This document shows positions 31,946 to 58,220 of a DNA stretch of 60,000 nucleotides, piece by piece. Positions within the stretch are counted from its first letter, which is position 1; every line of letters begins with the position of its first letter. A program made the position numbers and the translations under genes. The DNA comes from Mesostigma viride (lineage: Eukaryota > Streptophyta > Mesostigmatophyceae > Mesostigmatales > Mesostigmataceae), in assembly GCA_009746045.1 (NCBI GenBank), contig RPFO01000667.1, forward strand, positions 6,741,046-6,801,045, in the 5' to 3' direction. The notes below the pieces were generated by a model. That model searched no databases. It saw nothing but the letters and a program-made list of their open reading frames with translations, and was not told the DNA's origin.

Positions 31946-33198
31946 TTAATTAATTAATTAATTAATAGACACGTGACTGCATCACGGGAGCATAAGTCCT
32001 CAGTGGGAGGGGAACATGGGATGGAATGGATGGTATAATAAGCTATCTAGGTCCTAGTTACAGGGGTGTGGGCACCGCGGCCCGAATCGCTATGAATGCC
32101 ATACTTGGTCACACGCGGAGCCCCCACAGGCTTGGGGGTGGTCTCCTTCATCACTACTTGCCATCTATCCTTGCGCACCATCTGCCTCCATATTACAGAC
32201 AAACCAGGAGGCTGCCCGAGGGTGAGCCCGTCACGTCTAGTGTAGCACATGTCCATGCCGAGTCTATCACAAAAAGTCCACGGGTGGCGGCCCTGCCGCG
32301 CGCGGCCGGGGGCACGCCAGGTGAGGACATATCGCCCAGGCTGGGCGGGCTTGGTGCCAGCTAGTCTATCTGAGGTATCTACCTGATCTGTGCGGGCCAG
32401 GTGCCCGGCTAGGCCCAGGCGCCTGTGCCTAATAATGTGGGAAACATAGGGCAAATCAGCGTACAAATCCTCATTACTAATGTGCAAACCAAAGGGGGCC
32501 TTGCGCAGCATCTTGGTGACGGTGCCGTCGAGTCGTTGCTCCAGCAGTCCTGCGTCATGCAGTGTCCAGGTCTCGGCGCTGTAGGTCAGGATCGTCAGAA
32601 TGGCGACCTTGAAGAGGTCACGCTTGACGATCCGGGGTAGGGCGGGGTTGCTCCACCAGCGGCGGTGGTCATGGAGGTGCGCCCACGCCATGCCGACCCG
32701 TGTCGTCATGTCGTCCTCGCAGTCGGGAAGCCAACTGCCGAGCAGCTTGAAGCGGCCTGATGAAGGAGGGTAGTTGACCTCGGCATCGTCTAAGAGGCGG
32801 AGTGTGGGTGGGGGCCCTGCCATGCCGAGGGCCAGGGCCTCCGTTTTGGGGCTGATTTCTAGACCAACCGCCCGAGCCTCGAGCGCCAGGCAGTCCAGCC
32901 AAAGTGGGGCAGACTCGGGCTTCTCGATGAGCGTGATGTCGTCGGCATAAATGAGGTCAGCTAGTAAATTCTGCTTGTTAGTCGGCCCCCCTTCCCCAAG
33001 CTCGTTCGTGATCGCTAGGCCAGGGGCACGGCCTGCAATGCTAGCAAAGCGAGCACGTGCCTGGCGCATAACATAATCCACTACAATAATAAACAGGTAC
33101 GGCGACAGGACGCAACCCAGCCAGACGCCGGTCTGCAGTGGGCATGGCGGGGTAATGCCGTGTTGAGTGCGCACCGAAGTGGTCGACCCCGGTGTCCT
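31946..33198 (-). mobile_element. LINE L1-B, 5'-truncated or internally deleted copy
   Basis: On the minus strand it runs from GGGGTCGACCACTTCGG (33198) through the RT frame to the 3' hairpin and (TAAT)n tail at 31946. It is the same family as L1-A (12611-19391) but uninterrupted. Confidence 0.8.
32047..33174 (-). CDS. LINE L1-B reverse transcriptase C-terminal half (open)
   Basis: A 375-codon frame is intact from about 33174 to the stop at 32047-32049. It contains GCVLSPYLFIIVVDYVMRQ, LIYADDITLIEKP (catalytic YADD), LLGSWLPDCEDD, YSAETWTLHDAG, then RRLGLAGHLARTD and WRQMVRKDRWQVV at the C-terminus. The upstream palm blocks and any endonuclease are missing, so it cannot be a full RT. It serves as the reading-frame reference for the broken L1-A copy. 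The ATG is not a reliable start. Confidence 0.8.
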   Translation of the reverse strand: MRTQHGITPPCPLQTGVWLGCVLSPYLFIIVVDYVMRQARARFASIAGRAPGLAITNELGEGGPTNKQNLLADLIYADDITLIEKPESAPLWLDCLALEARAVGLEISPKTEALALGMAGPPPTLRLLDDAEVNYPPSSGRFKLLGSWLPDCEDDMTTRVGMAWAHLHDHRRWWSNPALPRIVKRDLFKVAILTILTYSAETWTLHDAGLLEQRLDGTVTKMLRKAPFGLHISNEDLYADLPYVSHIIRHRRLGLAGHLARTDQVDTSDRLAGTKPAQPGRYVLTWRAPGRARQGRHPWTFCDRLGMDMCYTRRDGLTLGQPPGLSVIWRQMVRKDRWQVVMKETTPKPVGAPRVTKYGIHSDSGRGAHTPVTRT

Positions 33199-33572
33199 AC
33201 GTGTGAATCACCAATGGCACGGTATTTTAAAATAATAGATACCGCTCCCAATAAAATGGGTCACCCTAGAGGAGTTCAATAACTGCGATAATGGTGTCTG
33301 GCTGTCTTCATCCTTCGTACAACCTGCTCCTCAACTTCACCATGGCGTTTGCCTAATACGTGTCTCACCAGTAACGAGGCAGTTGTTGTACGAGTCCCGC
33401 CAAGGCAACCGCTACATGCGTTCCACAAAGTTTTGTGCGACGAGAGACAGTCTCCGGGTGCTATATCATCGGCATCTCAAGGCTCTAAGGCCCAACTACG
33501 ATGTGCAGCGTGCCTGAATCCTCCGTTTGGCTCCGGTAGATCTCCCCTCCTCCAACCCACAAGGCCCTGACA
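33199..33572. other. 3' flank of CEP104, no gene seen
   Basis: Unremarkable sequence between the LINE and the CEP104 stop codon. It should hold the CEP104 3' UTR; the usual green-algal TGTAA signal was not found on the minus strand here. Confidence 0.4.
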
Positions 33573-49363
<15,791 letters not shown>

Positions 49364-50431
49364 GGGGACACACGCACTCTAATTATGCGAACAAATGTAG
49401 TTTAATCGCCCACTATGCCCGAGAAACTTGCAAATGACGAACGCCAGCGCGTCTCAAAGCCAAGCCCGGCAACGGCATTTTTCATTCCTCCTGCACACTA
49501 AATTGCTTGCCTCCCGCTTCAGCATTAAACTGCTGCAAATTATTGACGCTGTGTTACATGTAAACCGTCGCTAGTCAGCCCTTACTAGCATTCACGCTTG
49601 CGAAAACCAAGGCGCGCGAGGGCCTCTACCTACGCCATCGACGCACTTTCCAATTCCTCAAGCATACTGAAAGAATCAATAAAACCTTTTCCAAAATCAG
49701 AGCGAATACGATATTAACTTCCTATGCGGCTGTATCGGCGACTTGTTTTTGGCTCGGGGCCCTAAACTGCTAAAACTTAAAATGGGCATGGCGCCCATCC
49801 CGTTTTAGTGTGCCAGCCAGGAGGCCACAATCCGGACTCTTCTGCGATAAACGGGATGGTCGACTTGTTCCAGTCTAACGCGAATACTTGTACTATCGAT
49901 GAATGAAATAATTCATGTTGTACCATGACACACTATGTAACTCTGCACAGAATTTTTCCGCGCTCTCAATAGAGGCACGCAATGGCTCGTACTCCAGATA
50001 TCCTAGTTGCCCAAACGAGCAGATCTGTAAATTGCCTACGGATGTATCTGACTTGTCCCGTGTCCGACGGACCGACGCCCGCCGTGTCGGGCACCAGCAG
50101 CCATGGCAAGCTGCGGCTGAGCGCATTGTGCACTGTGCAGCAAGCTTTCTAGTTTTTACATTGCCTGCCTGCCGCACGCCCTGTCGGCTTGTTTAGCCTT
50201 CAGTCAGCAGTTTGCACACAGCAGTTTAGATGCCCGTGCGTCTTGTTATTCGCCGATAAATGTAGGTAACGCAGGGTTGAGTGCAAATGCATTGCTAGCT
50301 GGTCGTGTTTTTTAAGATGACGGGGTAATTGGAGTGAGATTATGCGTATGCATATTGTGACTTAGGCGTAAATTTGGCTTGGAAGCAGATTTGCGCCGCA
50401 ACTTGGGTGACGGCGAGTTTTTCCGACAGTC
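49364..50431. promoter_or_regulatory. Divergent intergenic region between CEP104 and a plus-strand gene
   Basis: 1.07 kb separate the two start codons, which point away from each other. It presumably holds both promoters. No TATA box or named element could be assigned with confidence, and no coding frame is convincing. Confidence 0.45.
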
Positions 50432-50848
50432 ATGGCTACCTCCGTGGCAGGGACGCACGCGCTACGCTATAAAGGAAAGCGCAAACGGCGAGCACCGCTG
50501 CCTACGTTGAATGACTTCGCATCCCAAATTACAGCACTTGGAACAGTGATCCGCGGGGAACTCCATGCCGGGGCGTCGGTCGTGGAGGCCAACGTGGAGA
50601 GTCATGTGGCGTACATATTGGACCGGTTTTGCTTCGGCAAACCAATGCCTGTAAAGCTCGGTAAGTTAGCCCACGTCGGCAGGCCCAGCTATCTGTTGTT
50701 ATAGCTGCTGAACATTAAATTACGTACCTGTTCCAACTTAGTGCCCTATATCAAGCATCATCGCGAGAGAAACGGCAAGGTGACCAGGGCGGTCGAATGG
50801 ATGTGGCATGAAGAGACTGGGCAGATGCCCATGATCCCATGTAATTAA
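50432..50848 (+). CDS. Unknown 111-aa protein, two exons
   Basis: Exon 1 is 50432-50660 and exon 2 is 50742-50848. The intron begins GGTAAGTTAG and ends CCAACTTAG. Joined, they give 336 bases ending in TAA. Features: a basic N-terminal stretch (YKGKRKRRAPLPT), a central helical part (FASQITALGTVIRGELHAG, VESHVAYILDRF) and a C-terminal segment (YIKHHRERNGKVTRAVEWMW). No signal peptide or membrane segment. I do not recognise the family. The basic cluster could be a nuclear or RNA/DNA-binding signal; that is a guess. It is divergent from CEP104 and about 1.1 kb upstream of SEN2, same strand. The start is the first ATG of the open frame. Confidence 0.55.
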
Positions 50849-51063
50849 ACTTGGGATGTGGCGGTTGCAATGCTAGTAAAGTTACCTATCGTGCTGTGAT
50901 GCTATGGCGTGCTCATTATCGGCGCATAAAGCCGTTGTCTCACGCTCATTCTCGAGGGTTCAGCGCACGTTCTCAACTGATCGCCAATGTGCATGCCATT
51001 TTCTGCTGTTTCCGTCACAGATGCCAGCGTAACTATGATCAATAAATCAGTACTATTGAGGCG

Positions 51064-52098
51064 TTGGCCACCTGGGCATGCTTGCATGAACACACTCTGA
51101 CAACACCAGGATGGCGGCTGTTCCTTTATACCCTACTACCACACACCTTGCAGCCTTATACCGTACTACCACACACCTTGCTGCCACAAAGGCCATGGAT
51201 TTTGTTCCTCCTGTGCAATGCAGTCTGTTGTTTAATTCTACTATCTAGACGCATTCAGCCGCCAAGCCCAGTCTCACATTGTGGGCATCCGTTTGATATC
51301 CCTTGCACCGTGCCATTGCCAGTCGACAACTGGAGGGGCAGGGGTGGACCTAACTGGGGCGGCGGCGACGGCAGGGGTGGCAGGGGTGGGGGTGGCGGCA
51401 GGGGGAGAGGCAACGGTCGGCCGCAGCAGGGTCAACCGCCCGCACACAACGCGCAGCAAAGCCAGCCCGACGGCGTTGGCCCAGCAACGACAAACCCAGA
51501 GGCAGGTGTGCGGATGTCAGAAGGAGGCGCTGCGGGTGTTGATGCAAACGGTATCGTCGTTGGCGCCGTCGTTGATGGCGCCGCACGATGGGAGCTATCT
51601 AATGCTGGCGGGGCCACAGAGGGTTCCACAGCCACTATCACAGGGGATCAATCTAGGCCAGCAGGCACGGATATCCATGCTGCGACATCAGGCGCCGGTG
51701 ACCGGTCCACCATGCCACCAGTAGACTCATGCACGGTTGCCACGACCCACGTCGCGGGGGGTGCTACCGTCACGGGGTGTGCTACCCACGTCACGGGTGC
51801 GGGCGCGGCGGCTGCTGAGGGGGCTGCACCCGAGGGCACGGCTTCTGTGCCGGCTTTGGAGGGTGCCCAGGGGGGTGAGGCCAGGGTGGTCCCTGTGTTC
51901 ACCTGCTGGCCGTCGGATATCGACCGGGAAGGCAACCGGGAGAGGTCGCAGCATGGACAGCAACCAGCAGGGGGGGGAGGGGGGAGGGGGGGGTATGGAT
52001 GGGAGGGGACAGGGAGGAGGATTTGGCAGGGGCGGCAGAGGGGGCAGAGGAGGTGGACGAGGCAGGGGTGGGCGAGGAGGGGAGGGAGGGGGGTTTGA
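51064..52098 (+). CDS. Gly/Arg/Ala-rich open frame upstream of and overlapping SEN2 exon 1
   Basis: An open frame of about 344 codons. The first 80 residues look like non-coding translation, but from about 51334 it is RGG-rich (DNWRGRGGPNWGGG, GGGGGRGRGNGRP), then Ala/Gly/Thr-rich, ending in the poly-G run at 51970-52010. SEN2 exon 1 continues the RGG theme in another frame across the same G runs. It may therefore be the true N-terminal extension of SEN2, separated by a homopolymer indel or a missed intron. Alternatively it is low-complexity noise. Confidence 0.3.
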   Translation: MATWACLHEHTLTTPGWRLFLYTLLPHTLQPYTVLPHTLLPQRPWILFLLCNAVCCLILLSRRIQPPSPVSHCGHPFDIPCTVPLPVDNWRGRGGPNWGGGDGRGGRGGGGGRGRGNGRPQQGQPPAHNAQQSQPDGVGPATTNPEAGVRMSEGGAAGVDANGIVVGAVVDGAARWELSNAGGATEGSTATITGDQSRPAGTDIHAATSGAGDRSTMPPVDSCTVATTHVAGGATVTGCATHVTGAGAAAAEGAAPEGTASVPALEGAQGGEARVVPVFTCWPSDIDREGNRERSQHGQQPAGGGGGRGGYGWEGTGRRIWQGRQRGQRRWTRQGWARRGGRGV

Positions 52099-54867
52099 GA
52101 TGAGAATGGAATGGGGTGACCGTCCTCGCCCGCGGATCACTATATGGCTCAGCTTTGAGGAGGCCTTCTTCCTCCTCTTTGTCATGGAGTGCCTCCGCAT
52201 CGTTCAGGAGACGGCGGCGGTGAGTCACGCGCATTCCATCAATACAACGTGCATGCTTGATCCCATGAGTACGGGGGAAGCATATAGAGACCCCCATCTA
52301 TATGCTTGATCCCATGAATATGGGGGAAGCATATAGAGACCCCCATCTATATGCTTGATCCCATGAATACGGGGGAAGCATATAGAGACCCCCACCTATA
52401 TGCTTGACCCCATGAATATGGGGGAAGCATATAGAGACCCCCATCTATATGCTTGATCCCATGAGTACGGGGGAAGCATATAGAGACCCCCATCTATATG
52501 CTTGATCCCATGAGTATGGGGGAAGCATAAAGAGACCCCCACCTATATGCTTGATCCCATGAGTATGGGGGAAGCATATAGAGACCCCCATCTATATGCT
52601 TGATCCCATGAGTATGGGGGAAGAATATAGAGACCCCCATCTATATGCTTGACCCCATGAGCATGGGGGAAGAATATAGAGACCCCCATCTATATGCTTG
52701 ACCCCATGAGCATGGGGGAAGCATATAGAGACCTCCACCTATATGCTTGATCCCATTAGTATGCAGCTCTAGTTCCCATCATCATGGCCTTAGTAACGTA
52801 TTTTGTAGTTTAATGGCATCGCTTCTCTTTGGAATACCTCAGTGGACACATCCCTAACCGCATTTGAAAGCTGTGGCCCATATGTTATGGGTCTGTATGG
52901 TAGAGTGTAGACAGGCAACCGTTTTTTCACTGCGTTCTGATTTATGTGATTTTACATTTCCCTCCAACGAACGGGCATCCTGACGGTCCCACACCTTCGT
53001 TTCCATGAATCATCTCGGGTTAATGAGGGTTTAGGGTTGAGGATTTAGGGCGTTGGGTTTTGTTCGAAGGTGTTCGCAAGCCTCAGCATTGCTTCAATAA
53101 TAGCACAGCTCAGAACAAGCCGTGAACACCAAGTGTTTCATTTTTAATTTCATGCTATGTAATATCATAGTAGCACTATATCATTAAACAGTACCGAATG
53201 ACTATGTACATATCGCAAACCCCCGCAGGGCTACACCGAGCGCTCGATCGGTGACAGCTGGCGCCTGCTGTGCGCGGCGCGGCCCGGTTTCCCGTCCTCC
53301 TACGCGGCCTACCACCACCTGCGGGCGGGGGCATGGTTCCCCCGCAGCGGTGTCCAGTTCGGGGTGGACTATGTCATCTACAAGGACCACCCGTCGCACG
53401 TGCACTCTGAGTACGTGGGTTGTATGGTGTTGTGGCCGTGATGCTTCGTGTCATCTGACTATGTCATATACAAGGACCACCTGTTGGACATGCACCCTTG
53501 AGTACTTGTGTTTGGGACGGGGGGGGCTCGCAGTATCTGTGGCAACTTGAGCTAGCTGAAGTGCATCACCGCGTACCATTTATATGTTTGTTTTTAATCT
53601 GTTGGGCAACTAATCAACAAGTTCGTAAGGGCAATGCCTAGATGGCAACATGCCCAGTGATGTCGCCGTGAAGCTCATTCAGTTAGTTGTAAAGTCTATT
53701 TCTATCCACTGTCTATTTACTCCCATGCATCCCTTGTGAGTCTTATGAACCTTTTCCTGTAGTTGTTTTACTTCATATATGACAGAGGTATTCCCATGAT
53801 GACATGGCCTTGCCTACAGCGCGCACGCTGGCATGACTGGCTCATTTATTCTGAGACATGCCTCCATCGGGCATGAGTGGTGACTGGAGCATCCCTTCTT
53901 GCGCTGGACTTGCCTGCCGCCATCCTTGCTTTCTTGCTGCCATCCTTGCTTGCTGCTGCCATCCTTGCTTGCCTGCTGCCATGGGAATTCACCGGCTGCC
54001 AGCTACTGCGTCATCGTAGTCCCTGAGGGCACCTGGCCAACCGCCGACCAGCAGCCGCTCTGCAACGCCGACCTCAAGTGGGAGGCTCTGCAGGGCCTGA
54101 CGCGGCTGTGCGGGGCGGTCTCCAAGGCAAGTGAAGATGTTTGCATCATAGTCCCTTTTGCTTTTTCAAGGGCACAAGAGGAGGATGTTTGCATAGCCCC
54201 TTTTGCCTTTTCCAGGGTACAAGAGGAGGATATTTGCCCCTTTTGGTACTGCTATTTTGGGTGCTACCATGGATAGTCTGCGAATATGCATGGTACCACA
54301 AGTAGCATAGTATGCAAGCTTCAACATGATGAGATCTTTCTTCATTACGGGTTAGTAGGTTTCTCAGTCAGAGCAGTGCGGAGTTCTCGCATGTACCTTT
54401 TTTATGTCATAATATTCAGAGGTGTGCAAAGGCTGGCTGCGGTGATGTGTGTTCTACAACAAGGGTATGTTTGTTCTGGCATTGCACCTGGGATATGTCC
54501 CATCCAAAAGTTGCTTATTTTTGGCTCTTGTGTGTATGCCCTCTCATATTTTAAGGGTAAAGACATTGAGGGTTGGTCCGTTAAGGCTGTACGAGGTGCT
54601 TCTGCATTTTAACCATGATGCATGCCTCTCCCCCTCCCCTTCCCGCCTGCCAATCATCTCCCATGCCTTGCCTGGTTATGATTCCCTCAGGAGCTTCTTG
54701 TGCTCTACGTTGTCTTGGAGGAAGGAAAAGGAGACATCCTGAGTGACCCCTGGGCGTTGCTGTCTCGAGCACGGGTGCAGGCCATGCAGACAGCCAGATG
54801 GGACCCAAATCAATACCGCGACGTGGCTGCAGGTGATGAGGCAGAAAATGCTGATGCACCACCATGA
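51953..54867 (+). CDS. SEN2: tRNA-splicing endonuclease subunit SEN2, four exons, 249 aa
   Basis: Exons 51953-52219, 53229-53410, 54003-54126 and 54691-54867 join to 750 bases. Intron 3 has a GC donor (AAG/GCAAGT); the others are GT-AG. The N-terminus is an RGG-type tail, then the SEN2 N-domain signature LSFEEAFFLLFVMECL. The catalytic domain carries FPSSYAAYHHLR, FGVDYVIYKDHP and HVHSDYCVIVVPEG. The Tyr/His/Lys triad is most likely Y140, H148 and K191 (AVSKELLVLYVV). In the SEN complex SEN2 cuts the 5' splice site of intron-containing pre-tRNAs. The length fits plant and algal SEN2, shorter than yeast or human. The start at 51953 is the first ATG in the catalytic frame; a longer N-terminus in another frame is possible. 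Confidence 0.88.
52253..52745. repeat. SEN2 intron 1: 49-bp minisatellite, about 10 copies
   Basis: Each unit contains ATGCTTGATCCCATGA, GGGGGAAGCATATAGAGACC and CCCATCTAT. The spacing of successive starts (52253, 52302) is 49 bp. Units abut without spacers. Confidence 0.95.
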
Positions 54868-55221
54868 ACTACCAGTAGTTCGCAGTCTCGGTTGGTAAAC
54901 AGGGTAAAGTCTGGCCTGCGCTGGTTGCCTCGTCGAGATTAAGTACTTTGAACGTAATCGATGGTAGCATGTGCCTCGCAGCACGAGGCGGAGCTTAAAT
55001 CCACGTGAGATGAAGGATATGGTGATAAGCGGGCAAAGAAGATCACATGTGCACCTATCTAGTCTACCATGAGGCTGGGCTCCCCCGTTCCCGGTTCCTT
55101 GCAGGTGTCATGAATCTCCTTCCATAGGCGATCTCTGGACTCAAATATCACTCACACAGCAACTGGACATCTGTAACAGTCAATTTTCACTGTTGTGAGA
55201 ACTTGTATCTAAAGACCGTGC
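54868..55221. other. SEN2 3' flank, no gene seen
   Basis: No conserved frame. It should contain the SEN2 3' UTR. A TGTAA-type signal occurs at about 55170 (ATCTGTAACAG), only a weak candidate at that distance. Confidence 0.35.
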
Positions 55222-55315
55222 AACTAGAAGCTAGTCATCCATCCCATTCCATTTCCATCCTACTGAGGGCTTATGCTCACGTGACGCAGTCTACGTGAAA
55301 ATTAATTCATTAATC
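55222..55315 (+). mobile_element. LINE L1 3' end fragment
   Basis: TCCATCCCATTCCATTTCC, ACTGAGGGCTTATGCTCACG and the hairpin CACGTGACGCAGTCTACGTG with ATTAATTCATTAA match the L1 terminus. A second, weaker copy of the hairpin (CGTGACGCAGTCAG) follows near 55351. Confidence 0.7.
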
Positions 55316-56587
55316 TAAAGACCAGAAGTACAATTGAGGGTTTTTGTTCCCGTGACGCAGTCAGTCAATTCATCCATCTAAAAACCAGGTAGATAATGAA
55401 TCAATAACCAGGCGCAGATTGTAAAGGCGTTAACTTTTCCTCCTGTTAGCCTTTTTTCAGACTTACAGGCTTATTTTTTGCAAACTTACCTACCTCATGC
55501 AAAATTCCAAGTCCCAAGCGCCGGTACAAGGCAAAAAGCCCCACTTCCCGGCGAACAGTGCAAGTGCCTAAAATTAAAAGATGTTTGGGACTATGGACCC
55601 GCTGGCGGTGCGCGCCGCTTCTTTTGTGAGATCGGAAAATCTCTGTTGCCTGCGCGAGGACGCACTTCCAATTTCAACTCCTACATGCCTCCCATCGTTT
55701 ACTGGGATTTTCGCACTGATCCTACGGCTGAGATTCCAAGAATGGGGTGTGGCGTGACCAATTCTAGTCATGATGGCTATAACAGCCTGGTGTCACGCAT
55801 GTCTAAAAGTTATGTTACCCCGTCAAGACCTAGGTAACTTACCGGACGGTTTTACGCACCTATTCGAGTTCTCCACTTGTCTTCTCCGCCCCGCGCAGCA
55901 AACGGTTTCCGTGTTGCATGTACACCTGTCTTCTCCCGGTTAGGGCTAAGTCCGTCCGTTAGTACTCCTGCGCACATAGCTCTAGTGGCGAGTCATCTTC
56001 TATAGATTCAGCAATATCGGATATCAAGGAGACAACCAGCGCAGGCCAGAAATCGGGAGAATCCGGACCATATTGGCACCCTTCTCCGGTAAAGAAGTTT
56101 TTCGCAGTTGGGCTGTTTCGTTACCTTCGGATCAGGAGACTCACACAGCCGCGAAATCATGCCAAAGGTCCTGTGTTCGATTTCTTGCTGGTATAGCTTC
56201 TGGGCTTTCTTATTTTCTGTGTTCCGCGCAATCTCATATTTGGGCTGCTAGCGCGCGTTTTCACGAATTTGTTGCATTCTGACGACAAAATAGGTCCTAA
56301 CTAAGTCCAAATTACTTCCGCCTGTTAACGTAGAAATGTTAGATTTGCACCCACCTACCAACTCGATCATGTGAACAACGATGTCCAACTAACCAACCAT
56401 GTCCAAGTAACCACCATATGTTGTCAATCATGAAGTGGCCATGCATCCATCCATCTATTCAAATTGGGGTTAATACTCTGTGACTCCCCAACGTACGGGA
56501 GCACGGGTTAATGAATATGGAGCGGCCGTATTTCCCAAACGTGAAAATGGCCAACGGCGGTATGGCTGACGGCGGTGCTCAGATCTT
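55316..56587. other. No convincing gene; a 120-codon open frame at 55478-55837
   Basis: The open frame at 55478-55837 (plus) has no recognised motif, is Ser/Arg-rich and is not supported by splice signals. At 56476-56515 lies the SINE-like 3' hairpin (CTCTGTGACTCCCC...GGGAGCAC) followed by TTAATGAAT. The rest shows nothing. Confidence 0.4.
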
Positions 56588-58220
56588 TTGCGTCTGAGCC
56601 CCAAATTTATTCAGATCACTTGCATGCGATGCGCCTCGCCAGTAAAATCGGTTATACGGTTGAGACGCAGTATCGAAAAAGTTACGCACGTGACAAGCAG
56701 CTATGACGACCCCGTTCGAAAGCAAAACAAGGTTTGCATGGAAAAGGAGCTTTCCGGCTCCCAGCCCAACCCACTCGCCATCGTCCTTACCCAGCCGTCG
56801 AGGGCCCGCAAACCCATATCGCCAGCAAACCCATCGCCAAGCGCCTCGCCCGAGCCCAAGAAACCCTGCCACGAACACAAATGGCTAAAGTACCTACCAG
56901 ACTACGAACGCTTTTCTTTCAGCAACTGGCTGCAACTGACCAAGGAAGAATGCGCCGAAATAGTCCAGTTCTTAGCACTGGAACGTGCAAGCTCCCTGGG
57001 CCCGAACGTTGGGCTCATGCCCGCCGACTGGAGAGTTTCTCAATTCGCCAGGCCAGAGCTCAACCACCGCCTCGCTATCCTGTGCAGCTTCTTCCAGCTA
57101 ACTGCCCCCGCGACATCGTCGCTTAGTAGCTACGCTCCGCAACCCAGCCCGGCCTGCGCAGCCGGCAGGCGGCAGCAACATCGGCGTCCTCCCTCTGCAA
57201 GGATGACATCCGAGCAGTGCTGGAGGAGCACGTGACCTGGCCGCTGGCCGAGAAGATGACATTGATGACCACGGCGCTCAACACGGTGGAGGCCAAGGTC
57301 TCCACTACGGAAACCAAGGTCGCCCACAAGCAGTTCAACCTCAGCTCACGCGGTCACGCCTCACGGCGCTGCAGACCGCGGCGCAGGCGCCTCTGATGCA
57401 CATACATGCCGCCCTCCTCTCCCGCCTCAACCAGGTGGAGGGCAAGTGCGGCGTGCTCATGAAGAAGCTTGAAGCCATCACCGCCCACACCGAGGCCCTA
57501 GCTGGCCTCACAGGTCACAAAGATAGCGGAGCAGACGGCCACCATCGCATCCCAGCCAGGTCCCGATGCGGGCAGGATGCTGGCGACCTCCCACCGCTCT
57601 CCTATGCGGACCTGCTGCGGTCAGCGACCACCTCAACCACTGACGCCATCGCCACGCACGGAACTCCAGGAGCTCAGTGGAGGACCACCGCCAGCCGGAC
57701 TGAAACGACGCAGCACCACTCGGCATTCGCGGCGAGCGCGGTCGGTGGCCTCCCGTTGTTCGGCGCGGACTGAAACGACGCAGCACCACTCGGCATTCGC
57801 GGCGAGCGCGGTCGGTGGCCTCCCGTTGTTCGGCGCCGAACAACGGGAGGCCACCGACCGCGCTCGCCGCGAATGCCGAGTGGTGCTGCGTCGTTTCAGT
57901 CCCCCAGCAGCCAGATGAGACGTCAACCACCCTTGCCGACGAGCTCAAGGACCAGCTTCTTATCCTCATGGGCCTGGTAAGTGAGGTAGCCACTGTGCGG
58001 GTGCCACCGCGCGCCTTCCCCGGCCACTCACGGGACAAGGCGGCTTCCCCACCAGTCCTGCTCACCTTCCCCTCCCCTGAGGACAGGCAGCGGTTCCCGT
58101 GTCTCGTCGCAAGAGGTTGCACGACCTCCCCTGGACGCTGGACGACGACCTGACCCCCGCGCTCAGCAGCAGCAGCGACACAACCTGTGGCCGGAATTAA
58201 CCTCCGGGCCACAAGCAGGA
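56588..58220 (+). pseudogene. LINE-type ORF1 remnant with inserted palindrome
   Basis: Plus-strand frames in series: KWLKYLPDYERFSFSNWLQL and LTKEECAEIVQFLALERA, NHRLAILCSFFQL, then DDIRAVLEEHVTWPLAEKM with a heptad-like stretch (TALNTVEAKVSTTETKV), LSRLNQVEGKCGVLMKKLEA, and after the palindrome DETSTTLADELKDQLLILMG and TFPSPEDRQRFP. A coiled coil without a zinc knuckle suits a LINE ORF1/gag-like protein. The frame shifts at about 57120, 57230, 57360 and within the repeat. Confidence 0.45.
57697..57902. repeat. 70-bp direct duplication followed by a perfect inverted copy
   Basis: A 70-bp unit (57697-57766) starting GGACTGAAACGACG and ending TTCGGCGC is repeated exactly at 57767-57836. An inverted copy follows, so 57767-57902 is a 136-bp perfect palindrome centred between 57834 and 57835 (GGCGCC). 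Confidence 0.95.

Noticed and set aside
52253-52745. Regular repeat array resembling CRISPR
   Set aside because: Units are contiguous 49-mers with no unique spacers, inside a eukaryotic intron.
55478-55837. 120-codon open frame
   Set aside because: No recognised motif, no splice or neighbour support; kept only as a note in the gap entry.
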